64,000 nucleotides of DNA from Croceicoccus sp. YJ47 (GCF_016745095.1 NZ_CP067087.1:1972501-2036500); one strand, 5' to 3'. Counted from the first letter of the stretch, positions 20,088 to 27,809 are shown. The notes: a model not told the origin generated them from the letters alone. A program made the numbers and translations.

Positions 20088-20938
20088 CGCGGTGCCCTTT
20101 CGGCGCGGGCCAGCGCCTCGACCGCGTCGATCAGGAACCATCCGCCGCACGACGTCCATGCCCCGTCGAGCGGGACCACCGGCAATTCGCGCAATTGCGC
20201 CTGCGCAACCGGGTGGCGCGCCGCGCTCCAGCTGTCGACATGGTTCGTGGCGCTTTCGAAAAACGCCGCCGCGATGAGATCGGGCCGGTCATAGGCGAGC
20301 CGTTCGAGCGGGATCGGGTTCCAGCCGGGCCGGTCCTGAAAATTCGAAAGCCCCGCGGCCAGCATCATTTCATGGACCAGCGTGCCTTCGCCCGCGGTCA
20401 CGCCCGCCGGGGTCATGTAAAGCGTGGCGCGGTTCGCTCCGCCCTGTTCCGCCACAGCCGCGAGCCGCCGGTCCATCGCGGCGGCCACGGCGCGCGCGTC
20501 CTGTCCGTTGCCAAGCGCGCCGCCGATCCGCACGACCTCCTCCCGCACATCGGCGAGCGTTTCGGGAAAGCCGATCTGCACCACCGGCACGCCGGCCGTT
20601 TCCATGAAGGCCCCGACCGCCGGTCCGCCGCCATAGGACCGCACGACCAGATCGGGCCGCAGCGCCAGCACGTCCGCCGTGCGCGGCCGCACGGTGGGAA
20701 TGCCCGCGGCTTCTTCTCGCATATAGGAAAACCGTTCCCCGGCATCGGGCGAAAGCGCGAGTATGTCGTCCCGCTCCGCAAAGCGCAGGACATATTGGTC
20801 GGCACAATAATCGAGGCTGACGATCCGACGAGGTGCGTCCGCATGCACCATCGGGGCTTGCGCGTGCTGCTCCGCCGGGGCGCAGGCGAAAAGCGGCAGG
20901 GCGAGCCATGAAGCGCAAATGGCGCGAAACGCGATCAT
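20084..20938 (-). CDS. btuF: Cobalamin-binding periplasmic protein (BtuF-like)
   Basis: 284 residues. A short signal sequence ends in LPLFAC, a possible lipobox. The periplasmic-binding core starts at RRIVSLDYCADQYVL and continues with LRPDLVVRSYGGG, VPVVQIGFPETLADV and NPIPLERLAYDRPDLI, typical for type III (FecB/BtuF) binding proteins. It is the first gene of the btuFCD operon and sits downstream of a cobalamin riboswitch. No TonB receptor gene (BtuB) is adjacent. Confidence 0.85.
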   Translation of the reverse strand: MIAFRAICASWLALPLFACAPAEQHAQAPMVHADAPRRIVSLDYCADQYVLRFAERDDILALSPDAGERFSYMREEAAGIPTVRPRTADVLALRPDLVVRSYGGGPAVGAFMETAGVPVVQIGFPETLADVREEVVRIGGALGNGQDARAVAAAMDRRLAAVAEQGGANRATLYMTPAGVTAGEGTLVHEMMLAAGLSNFQDRPGWNPIPLERLAYDRPDLIAAAFFESATNHVDSWSAARHPVAQAQLRELPVVPLDGAWTSCGGWFLIDAVEALARAERAPR

Positions 20939-21254
20939 CGGCGATACCGCATGTTGGCGCAGGCCGTGCGGCCCGTCACGCGGTCGCGGTGGGTTGCCGC
21001 ACGAGCGTTTACAATAAAGCAGGCGGCGACATGGCGGCGCGACGTACAGATCGGGCGGGTGCGGTACATGGCGAAGCGTTCAAATCCCCGCCATGCGACG
21101 GTTCCGGCACCCGCATGGCCTGACATCGACATATGGCCATGCCGGCGATCCATGGGCGAATCACCGGCACCGAAAAACCGGCCTGGCTGTCGCTTCTGCG
21201 GAAAAAACGCTTTTCCTGTCCCGATGGCTGAACCCGGCCCCGGACGAACGACGC
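20939..21254 (-). other. Leader between cobalamin riboswitch and btuF
   Basis: About 315 bp of leader separate the aptamer from the btuF start. Short open frames exist, but none is convincing. The stretch should contain the expression platform (terminator or ribosome-site sequestering stem); it was not resolved by eye. Confidence 0.4.
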
Positions 21255-21437
21255 GACGGCAGGTTTCCTGGCTTGCCGATCGTCGCCTGGGGGAACCGCC
21301 TTCCCGGCGTTCTGCCCCGAAAGGCAGGCGGCCAGTGACATGTGGTTCCAGGCTCCCGGCATACAGTTGCGGGCACAGCGCCGGCATCGCACCGGCTTCC
21401 CTCTTAGCTGCGCACGCTTTCACGTTTGCAGCACCGT
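21255..21437 (-). ncRNA. Cobalamin riboswitch
   Basis: Read on the minus strand, the aptamer shows the conserved core in order: AGAGGGAAGCCGGTG, then GCCGGCGCTGTGCCCGCAAC with TGTA, then GTCACTGGCC (B12-box region), CGGGAAGGCGG, and finally AAGCCAGGAAACCTGCC at 21258-21274. It precedes the btuFCD operon, so binding of adenosyl- or other cobalamin should reduce expression. The 5' limit is approximate. A TTGACA-like -35 (21470-21475, minus strand) lies upstream, only about 40 bp from the prophage end. Confidence 0.9.
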
Positions 21438-21516
21438 CTTGACGCGGCCATGCGGTGCGCGGGCGGCCATGTCAACGCGATTTGCGGGAATCGAAGAGGG
21501 TAAGGAGACACCGGGA

Positions 21517-21539
21517 AAATGGTGCCCGAGGGCGGGATC
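21517..21539. repeat. attL: duplicated 3' end of tRNA-Phe
   Basis: A 23-bp exact copy of 61185-61207, ending in GTGCCCGAGGGCGGGATC. It contains the tRNA acceptor 3' strand and part of the T-arm but no tRNA body, so this is the chromosomal 3' fragment left behind by integration. Confidence 0.93.
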
Positions 21540-21596
21540 AAAAATTGTCATGAGATGCCCTGTATTTGGTGTATTTGCGGTCGAATTCGAAAGTGA

Positions 21597-21618
21597 GATG
21601 CCCCCAATGCTGCCCCCC
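21597..21618. repeat. Left-end repeat, probable integrase/AlpA arm sites
   Basis: GATGCCCCCAATGCT (21597-21611) is identical to 61032-61046 at the other end and is followed by a second GCCCCCC unit. Its position just inside attL and just past the AlpA-like gene suits an arm-type site for integrase or excisionase. Confidence 0.6.
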
Positions 21619-21637
21619 TGAAGAGCAGCGAATGGGG

Positions 21638-21829
21638 TCAATCTGGGTCGAGAAATTTGGGGCGGCTCTGCTTCCACGCCTCGATTTCCGATTCGCGCCA
21701 GCGGACTGAGTTCGCGCCGACGCGGATAGCCTTCGGAAAAGTCCCAGCATTCATCTGACGATAGATGGTGCTTCGGGACAGGCTCGTTTCTTTCTCGACT
21801 TCGGGGCGGCGAAGGAGTGTTTCGCTCAT
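21638..21829 (-). CDS. AlpA/MerR-like helix-turn-helix, probable excisionase
   Basis: 63 residues. A short winged helix with the AlpA pattern: LLRRPEVEKETSLSRSTIYR, then TFPKAIRVGANSVRWRESEI. Small proteins of this type act as excisionases or as activators of integrase genes. It is the last gene of the leftward early operon and lies 100 bp from attL, where an excision factor would bind. Its start overlaps the stop of the 71-residue upstream gene. Confidence 0.8.
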   Translation of the reverse strand: MSETLLRRPEVEKETSLSRSTIYRQMNAGTFPKAIRVGANSVRWRESEIEAWKQSRPKFLDPD

Positions 21830-22044
21830 TATCCGAACCTCTTGGAATGGTCGCGGCGGCGCTGCTCGGACGCGATGACGTCGCGCGCGGAATGGAGGGA
21901 GATGGCCCAGGCTTTCGCCAGGCGATCGCCGGCAAGCGAGGCGGTCAGCTGTTCGGTCGACCAGCTGGCGACGACCTCGGCTGCGGCGCGCTTCGCGCGG
22001 GCCTGTGTTGCGGGGTCGATCGGGCGTGCTTTGGCCCTGGCCAT
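21829..22044 (-). CDS. Small early phage protein, unknown
   Basis: 71 residues, Ala/Arg-rich, predicted mostly helical. It has no recognised motif. Both ends overlap neighbours (1-bp and 4-bp class overlaps), and base composition matches the operon, which supports translation. Confidence 0.6.
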   Translation of the reverse strand: MARAKARPIDPATQARAKRAAAEVVASWSTEQLTASLAGDRLAKAWAISLHSARDVIASEQRRRDHSKRFG

Positions 22045-22280
22045 CAGTCGAGGCCCAGCGCGGATTTGTAGGTTTCGAGGACCATGTCCATTTCTCGGCG
22101 ATCGTCGGCCTTCATTTTTCGAAGGCGGACGATCTGGCGCATGATCTTCACGTCATAGCCGACCGCCTTGGCCTCGCCGTAAACCTCGCGCAGATCGTCC
22201 GCGATGCCCTTCTTTTCTTCCTCGAGCCGCTCGATCCGTTCGATCAGCAGGCGCAGGCGATCATCGGTGGTTTCGGCCAT
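22044..22280 (-). CDS. DUF2312/GapR-family DNA-binding protein
   Basis: 78 residues from the ATG at 22280, preferred over 22313 because GGAG lies just upstream and the family begins at this point. The sequence LRLLIERIERLEEEKKGIAD followed by DLREVYGEAKAVGYDVKIMR is the DUF2312 pattern. In Caulobacter the family member GapR binds over-twisted DNA ahead of replication and transcription. A phage copy in the early operon could act on phage replication or host chromosome topology; that part is inference. Confidence 0.85.
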   Translation of the reverse strand: MAETTDDRLRLLIERIERLEEEKKGIADDLREVYGEAKAVGYDVKIMRQIVRLRKMKADDRREMDMVLETYKSALGLD

Positions 22281-22515
22281 GTCCGGCTCTCCATTGTTGG
22301 TATGTTTCGGCATGGGCCGCGCACAGGTCTTTTCCGGGCGCAGGCGAGGTGGTGCAGCGCGCGCACAGTGGCGCGTCGCAGGTTCCGGTTCGGGAAGAGG
22401 TCTTCCAATCGCAGAGACGCACGGCAGGGCGGCCGCACGCGCAGCGCTGCCGGTGGCGGGTGCCGCAGACGATAGCGTTCCCGCCGCCGGGCATCGGGCG
22501 CGACTGACAGGCCAT
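22261..22515 (-). CDS. Small cysteine-rich zinc-finger protein
   Basis: 84 residues from the ATG at 22515, which overlaps the preceding stop (TGATG). The cysteine pattern CACGRPAVRLC...CDAPLCARC...CAAH suggests a small treble-clef or ring-like zinc fold. Function unknown. The end overlaps the DUF2312 gene by about 20 bp. Confidence 0.6.
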   Translation of the reverse strand: MACQSRPMPGGGNAIVCGTRHRQRCACGRPAVRLCDWKTSSRTGTCDAPLCARCTTSPAPGKDLCAAHAETYQQWRAGHGRNHR

Positions 22516-22856
22516 CAGCAATACCCATCGGGATCGGCACTTCCGCAGGTGGGACAGTCGAGGATCAATGTGCCGTCCTCGTTTGCGAAAAGGCTGGAGG
22601 CGATCTCGGCGGTATCGCCGCAGTCCGGACATTGGGCGAGGTGGCTCGACAGCTCCGGCGCCCGATAGGCGATGATGGTGTGCCAGGGCACGTGGCGCGC
22701 CGGCTCTTCGATAATGCGGCAATCCGCCGTTATGCAGGCGAGCGGCCAATCGCTCCGCGCGATGGGCGGCACGTCACCGTCGCTGCGCCGAAAGCGATGG
22801 CTGTCGATGAACGTGTCGAGGGGCCAGACATGGCCTTCGGCTTCGATGGTCAGCAT
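22515..22856 (-). CDS. Zinc-ribbon protein, early phage operon
   Basis: 113 residues from the ATG at 22856 (a GTG one codon upstream is possible). The C-terminal zinc ribbon has CPDCGDT and CPTCGSAD about 27 residues apart, with a tail ending in a cysteine. The N-terminal part carries an IDSHRFRRSDGDVPP stretch. No named family was recognised. The start overlaps the upstream stop (TGATG), which fixes the frame. Confidence 0.65.
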   Translation of the reverse strand: MLTIEAEGHVWPLDTFIDSHRFRRSDGDVPPIARSDWPLACITADCRIIEEPARHVPWHTIIAYRAPELSSHLAQCPDCGDTAEIASSLFANEDGTLILDCPTCGSADPDGYC

Positions 22857-23020
22857 CACTTATCCTCGCGCGCCAACGGCCTCGGGCGGCGACCGCATGC
22901 CGAACACCGCAGAATTTCGAGTTCGCGCGGGACTTCGCCTGCATCCTTGCAGACCGGGCAGGGAGGGGGCGGTTCGGAATTGTGCGGGCGGTGTGACGGC
23001 GGGGGCGATTTTGCGGGCAT
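22856..23020 (-). CDS. 54-residue zinc-ribbon microprotein
   Basis: A short gene with an excellent Shine-Dalgarno (AAAGGAGG, 7 bp before the ATG at 23020). The product has a Pro/His-rich N-terminus and a rubredoxin-like knuckle pair, CPVCKDAG and CSACGRRPR. Its TGA overlaps the next ATG. Function unknown; it is one of several tiny zinc proteins in this operon. Confidence 0.7.
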   Translation of the reverse strand: MPAKSPPPSHRPHNSEPPPPCPVCKDAGEVPRELEILRCSACGRRPRPLAREDK

Positions 23021-23047
23021 GGGGAAACCTCCTTTCGAAAGGCGATG

Positions 23048-23602
23048 TCAGGCGGCGGCGTGGGATCGCGCGGCCGTTGCATCTTCAGCGCTGGCGACGA
23101 TGTTCGCGTGTTCGGCGGTGAAGGTGAGCACGGTGACGGATGGGTTATTCCGCCAGGCCGTGATGCCGGACTTCGCGAAGCCGTTGCGCTGTGCGCGGTC
23201 CCAATCCTTTGCGAAGAGCGCGCGGTTGCCGAACCCCTCGCGGCGCGCGCCGGCGTCGTCGATGTCCTGAAGGCGCTGCTCCTCGACCAGGGCGACGCGC
23301 AGGACGAGGCGCGAGAATAGCTTGGGCAGGGTTCGACCCGCGCGCGCCGCCCCGTACCCGGTCGGCCGGTTCGTCCAGTGCGCGACGAAGCGGACATCGA
23401 GACGCGGATCGGCCGAGCTCGCCTGAAGCGGCGCGCGGCCATCGAAGCGTTCCGGCAGGTAGAACGGTTCGCGCACCCATAGCAGCATGCCGGGCACGAT
23501 CGTCTGCATGCGCCCGACATTGATGCGCCGCAGGTTGATCTTGTCACCGGCGGCGATCTTGCGGGCGTCGTCGGCCGAGACGTTGATGGGCTGCGCGTTC
23601 AC
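23048..23602 (-). CDS. ASCH/PUA-like early phage protein
   Basis: 184 residues. The opening, with INVSADDARKIAAGDKINLR and then RRI, resembles ASCH-domain proteins of phages, in which an N-terminal Ile/Met segment is followed by a G-x-K-x2-RR turn. These are thought to bind RNA or modified nucleotides. The middle contains PGMLLWVREPFYLPERF, a second typical ASCH-like strand. The assignment is moderate. Its start overlaps the ParB stop by 4 bp (ATGA). Confidence 0.6.
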   Translation of the reverse strand: MNAQPINVSADDARKIAAGDKINLRRINVGRMQTIVPGMLLWVREPFYLPERFDGRAPLQASSADPRLDVRFVAHWTNRPTGYGAARAGRTLPKLFSRLVLRVALVEEQRLQDIDDAGARREGFGNRALFAKDWDRAQRNGFAKSGITAWRNNPSVTVLTFTAEHANIVASAEDATAARSHAAA

Positions 23603-25041
23603 GCCGCCTGCTCCTCTTGCCGGTCGTTCACGTTCGGATCCTGGTCCGGATCGGCGGGGGCTTCCTCTTCGGGGGGCGTCGGCTCGTCGACCGGGGATGG
23701 GGCAGCCTCTTCGGCCTTGCGTCGCGCTTCGGCCTCGGCCTCTTCCAGATCGATCTGGCGGGCGGCCGTTTCGATCTGCGCTTCGTAATCGGCGCGGTCG
23801 ACGCGCACGATCATGGCGACGTAGTATTCACCGTCGGGGCCGGTGCGGATGGGGTCGATGTAATGCGCGGTCGGCCAGATGGCGCGGCCTTCGAACGCGG
23901 TGCCTTCCGTTTGCGGCGTGGCAAGTCGCGCGGCGCGCAATTTGATGGCTTGCTCCCGAACGATGGCGGCGCGCTCTTCGGGCGTGAGCGGCTTGTGAAT
24001 GGTGGCGGTCGCGTCCTCGATCGCGGGCACGAAATGCGTGTCGAGCGGCTCGATGCCGCTGCCGTCGGCCTTCAGCGCGAAGGCCGCGATCGCGTCGATG
24101 CGATCCTTCAGCAGAACGTCATCGCTACCTGTCCAGACACGGCGAAACCCCTTTGGCGTCGGGGGGCTTTGGTAAATGGGAGCGGTGACCGGGCGTATCA
24201 CCGCGCCCTTCCACCCTTCGCGATCGGCAAGGTGATCGGCCTCGGCCTGCGCTTTTTCCGTCGCGAGCTTTTCGAGCAGCGCGGGATCGATCAGCATTTC
24301 CCGTTCGCCATCGTCGAAGAACAGATCGGCCTCGATCCGCCCCCCTGCCTCGCGATAGGCATCGAGCCCGACATAGCGCGCGAGCCGATCGTCGAGCGAA
24401 TAGACCCGTCCGGCGAGCGCATCGCGGATCCGTTGCGGATCGTGCGGCCGGAAACCCGATTTCGCTTCGCGGGTGAATATCTTCAGCTGCTCGGCATGGT
24501 CGGGATGGCTAGCGTAGGCCTGCGCCGCCGCCAAGGTCATCGCACCGTCACGCAGCGCATCGAGGATGTCCGGCGCGAGCGCGGCGAGGGCGAGACGCTG
24601 GCCAACGATCCGATCCGACACGCCGAAGCGGCGGGCGCAATTGGCGATGCGTTCGGCCTGTGACGCCATGCCGTTCGCCTCGTATCCATCGACGATCGCG
24701 GCGAAGGCCTCGACCTCGTCGGCCGGGTTCATCGCGATCTTTTGCAAGTTCTCGGCAAGGCTGGCCTCGGTCGCGGCATCGCGCGGCACGACATGGACGG
24801 GTACCGGCCAGTTGTGTGGGAGGTGCTTGTCCTTCGCCAGCAGGCGAAGCGCACGCAGGCGGCGGCCTACGGCGTCGACTTCGAACGTGCCGGATTTTGC
24901 GGCCGCGCTGACGACGAGATTTTGCAGCAGGCCTTTCGATCGGATCGAATCGGCAAGGCCGGCGATGTGCTCGTCGACATTCGTCTTGCGCACGTTGCGG
25001 GGCGAAAGGGCGAGCTTGTTCAGGGGTACGGATTGGGTCAT
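23599..25041 (-). CDS. ParB-like partition/nuclease domain protein
   Basis: 480 residues. The N-terminal ParB/Sulfiredoxin-like domain is evident from VPLNKLALSPRNVRKT, AVGRRLRALRLLAKD and SLAENLQKIAMNPADEVEAF. A KorB-like helix-turn-helix follows (ARRFGVSDRIVGQRLALAAL), then a long C-terminal region ending in an acidic Pro/Glu tail. No ParA and no parS-like repeat were seen nearby, so segregation is not obvious; homologues sit in plasmids and integrative elements. It is the largest gene of the early operon. Confidence 0.85.
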   Translation of the reverse strand: MTQSVPLNKLALSPRNVRKTNVDEHIAGLADSIRSKGLLQNLVVSAAAKSGTFEVDAVGRRLRALRLLAKDKHLPHNWPVPVHVVPRDAATEASLAENLQKIAMNPADEVEAFAAIVDGYEANGMASQAERIANCARRFGVSDRIVGQRLALAALAPDILDALRDGAMTLAAAQAYASHPDHAEQLKIFTREAKSGFRPHDPQRIRDALAGRVYSLDDRLARYVGLDAYREAGGRIEADLFFDDGEREMLIDPALLEKLATEKAQAEADHLADREGWKGAVIRPVTAPIYQSPPTPKGFRRVWTGSDDVLLKDRIDAIAAFALKADGSGIEPLDTHFVPAIEDATATIHKPLTPEERAAIVREQAIKLRAARLATPQTEGTAFEGRAIWPTAHYIDPIRTGPDGEYYVAMIVRVDRADYEAQIETAARQIDLEEAEAEARRKAEEAAPSPVDEPTPPEEEAPADPDQDPNVNDRQEEQAA

Positions 25042-25316
25042 GAGAGGGGTTCTCCGTTCTCAGCTTCGATGGGATCGGGGGTGTTCGCGCCGACGTCAGA
25101 CACCGGCGCGGGCGAAGGATGGCGGGGGTGGTGGAGGCCTTCCCCGTCATCCCATGAGGCGGCGAGCCAGAAGGCGCCGCCGATGATGATGCTCCAGAAC
25201 AGCAGCGCGATCGGCGCGCCGATCACGAGACCCGGCGCCATGCAGCCGCGCGAAATGGGCTGCAGCTTGCCGTGCATGCGCTGGCGGGTGGCCTCTGGCT
25301 GCGGCGGGCGGGTCAT
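25038..25316 (-). CDS. Single-span membrane protein, early phage operon
   Basis: 92 residues from the ATG at 25316, which overlaps the preceding stop (TGATG). One membrane segment (GLVIGAPIALLFWSIIIGGAF) begins near residue 29, and an acidic/Pro-rich tail follows. It overlaps the ParB start by 4 bp. Function unknown; superinfection exclusion is possible but there is no direct evidence. Confidence 0.6.
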   Translation of the reverse strand: MTRPPQPEATRQRMHGKLQPISRGCMAPGLVIGAPIALLFWSIIIGGAFWLAASWDDGEGLHHPRHPSPAPVSDVGANTPDPIEAENGEPLS

Positions 25317-25849
25317 CAGTCGAGCGCCGGGGGGCAGGCGGTGCAGCGGTCGTGATGATTGTCGCGCCAACCGCAGAGGCCGTCTTTTGCTGTGCAGGGG
25401 CGATCCCAGGTGCAGCCGCAGCCGGTGCAGATCCGCGGGCAGGGCAGTTCGCTGCCCGGATCCTGCGCGAAGCCGACCAGGGCGAGGTAGATGTCGAAGT
25501 CTAGATCGATCTGATTGGCGATCTGCGCCACGCGGCGGCGGTTCTCGATGATGTGGTCCGCCTCGATCGCGCGAAGCTCTTCCTCGATCGCGGGGCGGTC
25601 GTCCGGCGTCGCGGCAATGATGATAGCGAGTTCGGATCGCTTCCATCCTGCCTTCACCCGCCGCAGACGAACATAGGTGCCCGGCGTCATGCAGCGCCTC
25701 GACCGGGCGGTGTCGGGGCGGCGGGGCGCGTTGGAGAAAGGCGGCAGCTGCGTTTCGGGCGCGAAGGCCGTCGCGGCCAGAAACGCGCGGGCCATCGGGC
25801 CGGCAGGCAAGCGTGGGGGGTGGGTGCGGACATGGGCGTTCATCGGCAT
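25316..25849 (-). CDS. Early phage protein with C-terminal Cys cluster
   Basis: 177 residues from the ATG at 25849. The middle has a helix-turn-helix-like stretch (GTYVRLRRVKAGWKRSELA) followed by a helical segment. The C-terminus has the metal-binding-like CTGCGCTWDRPC and CGWRDNHHDRC pattern, also seen in small phage and plasmid proteins that read CxxCGCxxxxPC. Function unknown. The open frame extends upstream to 25954 but lacks a better start. Confidence 0.6.
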   Translation of the reverse strand: MPMNAHVRTHPPRLPAGPMARAFLAATAFAPETQLPPFSNAPRRPDTARSRRCMTPGTYVRLRRVKAGWKRSELAIIIAATPDDRPAIEEELRAIEADHIIENRRRVAQIANQIDLDFDIYLALVGFAQDPGSELPCPRICTGCGCTWDRPCTAKDGLCGWRDNHHDRCTACPPALD

Positions 25850-25975
25850 GGAGGTGGCTTTCTTCAGACAGCAGAAAGGGGTTCGCGAAAGCGCATGGCT
25901 TCGCGGGCGGCGGTTGGTTCGATTGGGGATCAGGAAGCCAGCGCTTGCCAGCATCCTTTGTTGTGCGGAGGGGTT

Positions 25976-26287
25976 TTAGAACCCGACGGGCACAGCCTCC
26001 GGGTTACGATCATCGTCGTTTGCCGGGGCGGCGACCGGCACCTCCCGGCCGGCGGGATTGTCGTTCACGGCGGGGCGAACGAATGTCGAGGTGCGCAGGT
26101 GAATATCGGGATCGGGTATCGCACTTGGCGAAATGGTGTGTGTGATAGTCATGTCGGCGGCGAAAGTGTGCCCGCATTCAGCGTTCCGACATGCGATGTT
26201 TAGCTGTCGGTAGAGGGGCGTGACAGAGCGGCTTGTCCGAACGGTAGCCCGTGACGAGCAGTGGGGGCAGGCGATCGATACGCTCAT
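25976..26287 (-). CDS. ogr: Ogr/Delta-type late-gene activator
   Basis: 103 residues. The N-terminal zinc finger has Cys7-x2-Cys10 (IACPHCSSRA) and Cys33-x4-Cys38 (CRNAECGHTF), separated by VRTSRSVTP and a Tyr, exactly the Ogr/Delta layout. The downstream ITHTISPS also matches. In P2 this protein binds TGT-N12-ACA dyads near -55 of late promoters and recruits RNA polymerase. Here it lies in the early operon directly behind the CII-like gene (ATGA overlap), not after gene D as in P2. Three matching dyads lie at the late operons (36706, 46581, 54783). Confidence 0.9.
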   Translation of the reverse strand: MSVSIACPHCSSRATVRTSRSVTPLYRQLNIACRNAECGHTFAADMTITHTISPSAIPDPDIHLRTSTFVRPAVNDNPAGREVPVAAPANDDDRNPEAVPVGF

Positions 26288-26775
26288 GAGGCGGTTCCTT
26301 CTTCAACGGACAGGGTTTGTTCGGAGTTGAGCCGCGCCCGAATGGCCGCGAGTGTGTTCGTCTTCGCCTCGATCGCTTCCTCGATCTCCCGAATGGCGTT
26401 GACATAATCGGTGTGGCTGGCGCCGGGGCTGGCGGCGGTGATGGCGGCGGAAATAGCTTCGCCGCCTTCCTTGGCCGCGTTGGCGACTGCCTCGGCAATG
26501 GCCTCTGCCGATCCCATTGAATTGGAAAGTGCGGATTTCAGCCGCGTGGCGTAGCATTCGAGGAAAGGCGCCCCTTTGCCGCCGGCCTCCTGAAAAGCGA
26601 TATCAAGCAGCTCGGCAGCGTCGAGACGGATGCCGGCGGCCGCGTCGGGATCCGACCAGTTGCGGATGGTGCGCTCCGACTGCCCGAGGATGGCGGCGGC
26701 ACCTGCCCATCCGATCGTGCCGGCGATTTTCGTCAGGGCGAGTTCGAAGGTCAGCGGAGCACGCAGCTTTGTCAT
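26284..26775 (-). CDS. CII-like phage regulatory protein
   Basis: 163 residues from the ATG at 26775; the longer open frame to 26856 adds nothing conserved. The N-terminal half (FELALTKIAGTIGWAGAAA, then LGQSERTIRNWSDPD) forms a helix-turn-helix like phage CII/CP76-type regulators, and the C-terminal half is helical and Ala/Glu-rich. It probably influences the lysis-lysogeny choice. It is followed at once by ogr with an ATGA overlap, so the two are made together. Confidence 0.65.
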   Translation of the reverse strand: MTKLRAPLTFELALTKIAGTIGWAGAAAILGQSERTIRNWSDPDAAAGIRLDAAELLDIAFQEAGGKGAPFLECYATRLKSALSNSMGSAEAIAEAVANAAKEGGEAISAAITAASPGASHTDYVNAIREIEEAIEAKTNTLAAIRARLNSEQTLSVEEGTAS

Positions 26776-26876
26776 GCAGGAACCCCATCGCGATCGGGTG
26801 CGCAGCGAGCGGTTCTTGTGCGCCCCGCCCGCTGCGCTATCGTCGCGTTTCCACACACCGACGAAAGGGTATTTGC

Positions 26877-27110
26877 ATGGCCGAAAAGCTTACCGAAGAT
26901 GGAGCCGCCTTGGCCGCGGCGGAGCTCACCAAGGCGTTGATTGCGGCCGATACGGCGCGCGGCGATTACGAAGCGAACCTGGCTTTTAAGGACGTCGAGA
27001 TGATGTTCGGCGAGATGGTGAGCATCGTTCATCGTCGCTTTGCAGAGCAACATGAAGCTGAAAAACCGAGCGGTCGCTCGTCGGTCGACATTTCCGGGCC
27101 GAGCGTCTGA
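26877..27110 (+). CDS. Small plus-strand phage protein, unknown
   Basis: 77 residues, with GAAAGGG upstream of the ATG at 26877. It begins MAEKLTEDGAALAAAEL and is predicted all-helical. It is the only plus-strand gene inside the leftward early region and diverges from the CII-like gene. Function unknown; the 3' end meets the end of the next leftward gene tail to tail. Confidence 0.5.
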   Translation: MAEKLTEDGAALAAAELTKALIAADTARGDYEANLAFKDVEMMFGEMVSIVHRRFAEQHEAEKPSGRSSVDISGPSV

Positions 27111-27111
27111 C

Positions 27112-27375
27112 TTAGTCATTGCCCACCCCTTCCTGTTTAGGCTTCCACTTAAGAGGTGGGGTTTCCCCATAGAGCACAAAGCGGGCATTCCACCGGGCAT
27201 GGAGCAGTAACTCTCCGTATCCCGGACTGGAATGGCCCGCCTGCACGCGCGCCTCGACGAGGCAGCGGAAGCGAATTTCTACATGATCTGGTGATAGGTC
27301 ACCTAGCCGCTCACACCTGTCGATCTCGACCTCGCCTTGCGGCGGAAGGGCGGGGGTGTGCGTATGCCCGTTCAT
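27112..27375 (-). CDS. Small early phage protein, unknown
   Basis: 87 residues from the ATG at 27375 with GGAG upstream. Basic/aromatic composition (EIRFRCLVEARVQAGHS, ARWNARFVLYGE). No family recognised. It follows the cro-like gene on the same strand. Confidence 0.5.
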   Translation of the reverse strand: MNGHTHTPALPPQGEVEIDRCERLGDLSPDHVEIRFRCLVEARVQAGHSSPGYGELLLHARWNARFVLYGETPPLKWKPKQEGVGND

Positions 27376-27466
27376 GAAGCAACTCCGATTGCAAAAGCGG
27401 CTGGGGATCGCACGGGCGTAGCGGCCGTGGCGGTGATAGAACCGGTGCATGGGGCGATCGGGGCGA

Positions 27467-27802
27467 TCATGGGACGGGCGTTCCGAGGGGGGTGGCGACG
27501 CTTTGACGGGAGGATATCAAAGCGTCGCCCTCCGCTGCGCAGGGTGCGGGGGTAGCCACAGCGGAGGAGGCGGGGTCGCGGGGGTAGATATCGGGCCGCA
27601 GATCGTGGCGGGAGACGCCGGTTGCGGCTTCGACTTTCAAAACGAAATGCGCTGGAAGCAACGAACGCCGGTTCAAATGTTGCCATATGTTACCCTGACT
27701 GCACTCGCAAATTCGAGCCATTGCAGTTTGGCCGCCAGCAATCTCCACCGCCTTTGCGAAAGCCGCGTGCGGCGGAATCAAATCGAATGGTTCGCTTTCC
27801 AT
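27467..27802 (-). CDS. YdaS/Cro-like repressor
   Basis: 111 residues from the ATG at 27802 (27820 is an alternative). The YdaS-type helix-turn-helix reads AFAKAVEIAGGQTAMARICE then CSQGNIWQHLNR, and LPAHFVLKVEAATGVSRHDLRPDIYP is the typical C-terminal part of that domain. As the first leftward gene, divergent from the CI-like gene, it is the Cro equivalent of the switch. A disordered tail of about 30 residues follows the domain. Confidence 0.82.
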   Translation of the reverse strand: MESEPFDLIPPHAAFAKAVEIAGGQTAMARICECSQGNIWQHLNRRSLLPAHFVLKVEAATGVSRHDLRPDIYPRDPASSAVATPAPCAAEGDALISSRQSVATPLGTPVP

Positions 27803-27809
27803 ACCTCGA

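Noticed and set aside
23599-25041. Plasmid-type ParA/ParB system
   Set aside because: Only ParB is present; no ParA-type ATPase was found, so a full partition system cannot be claimed.
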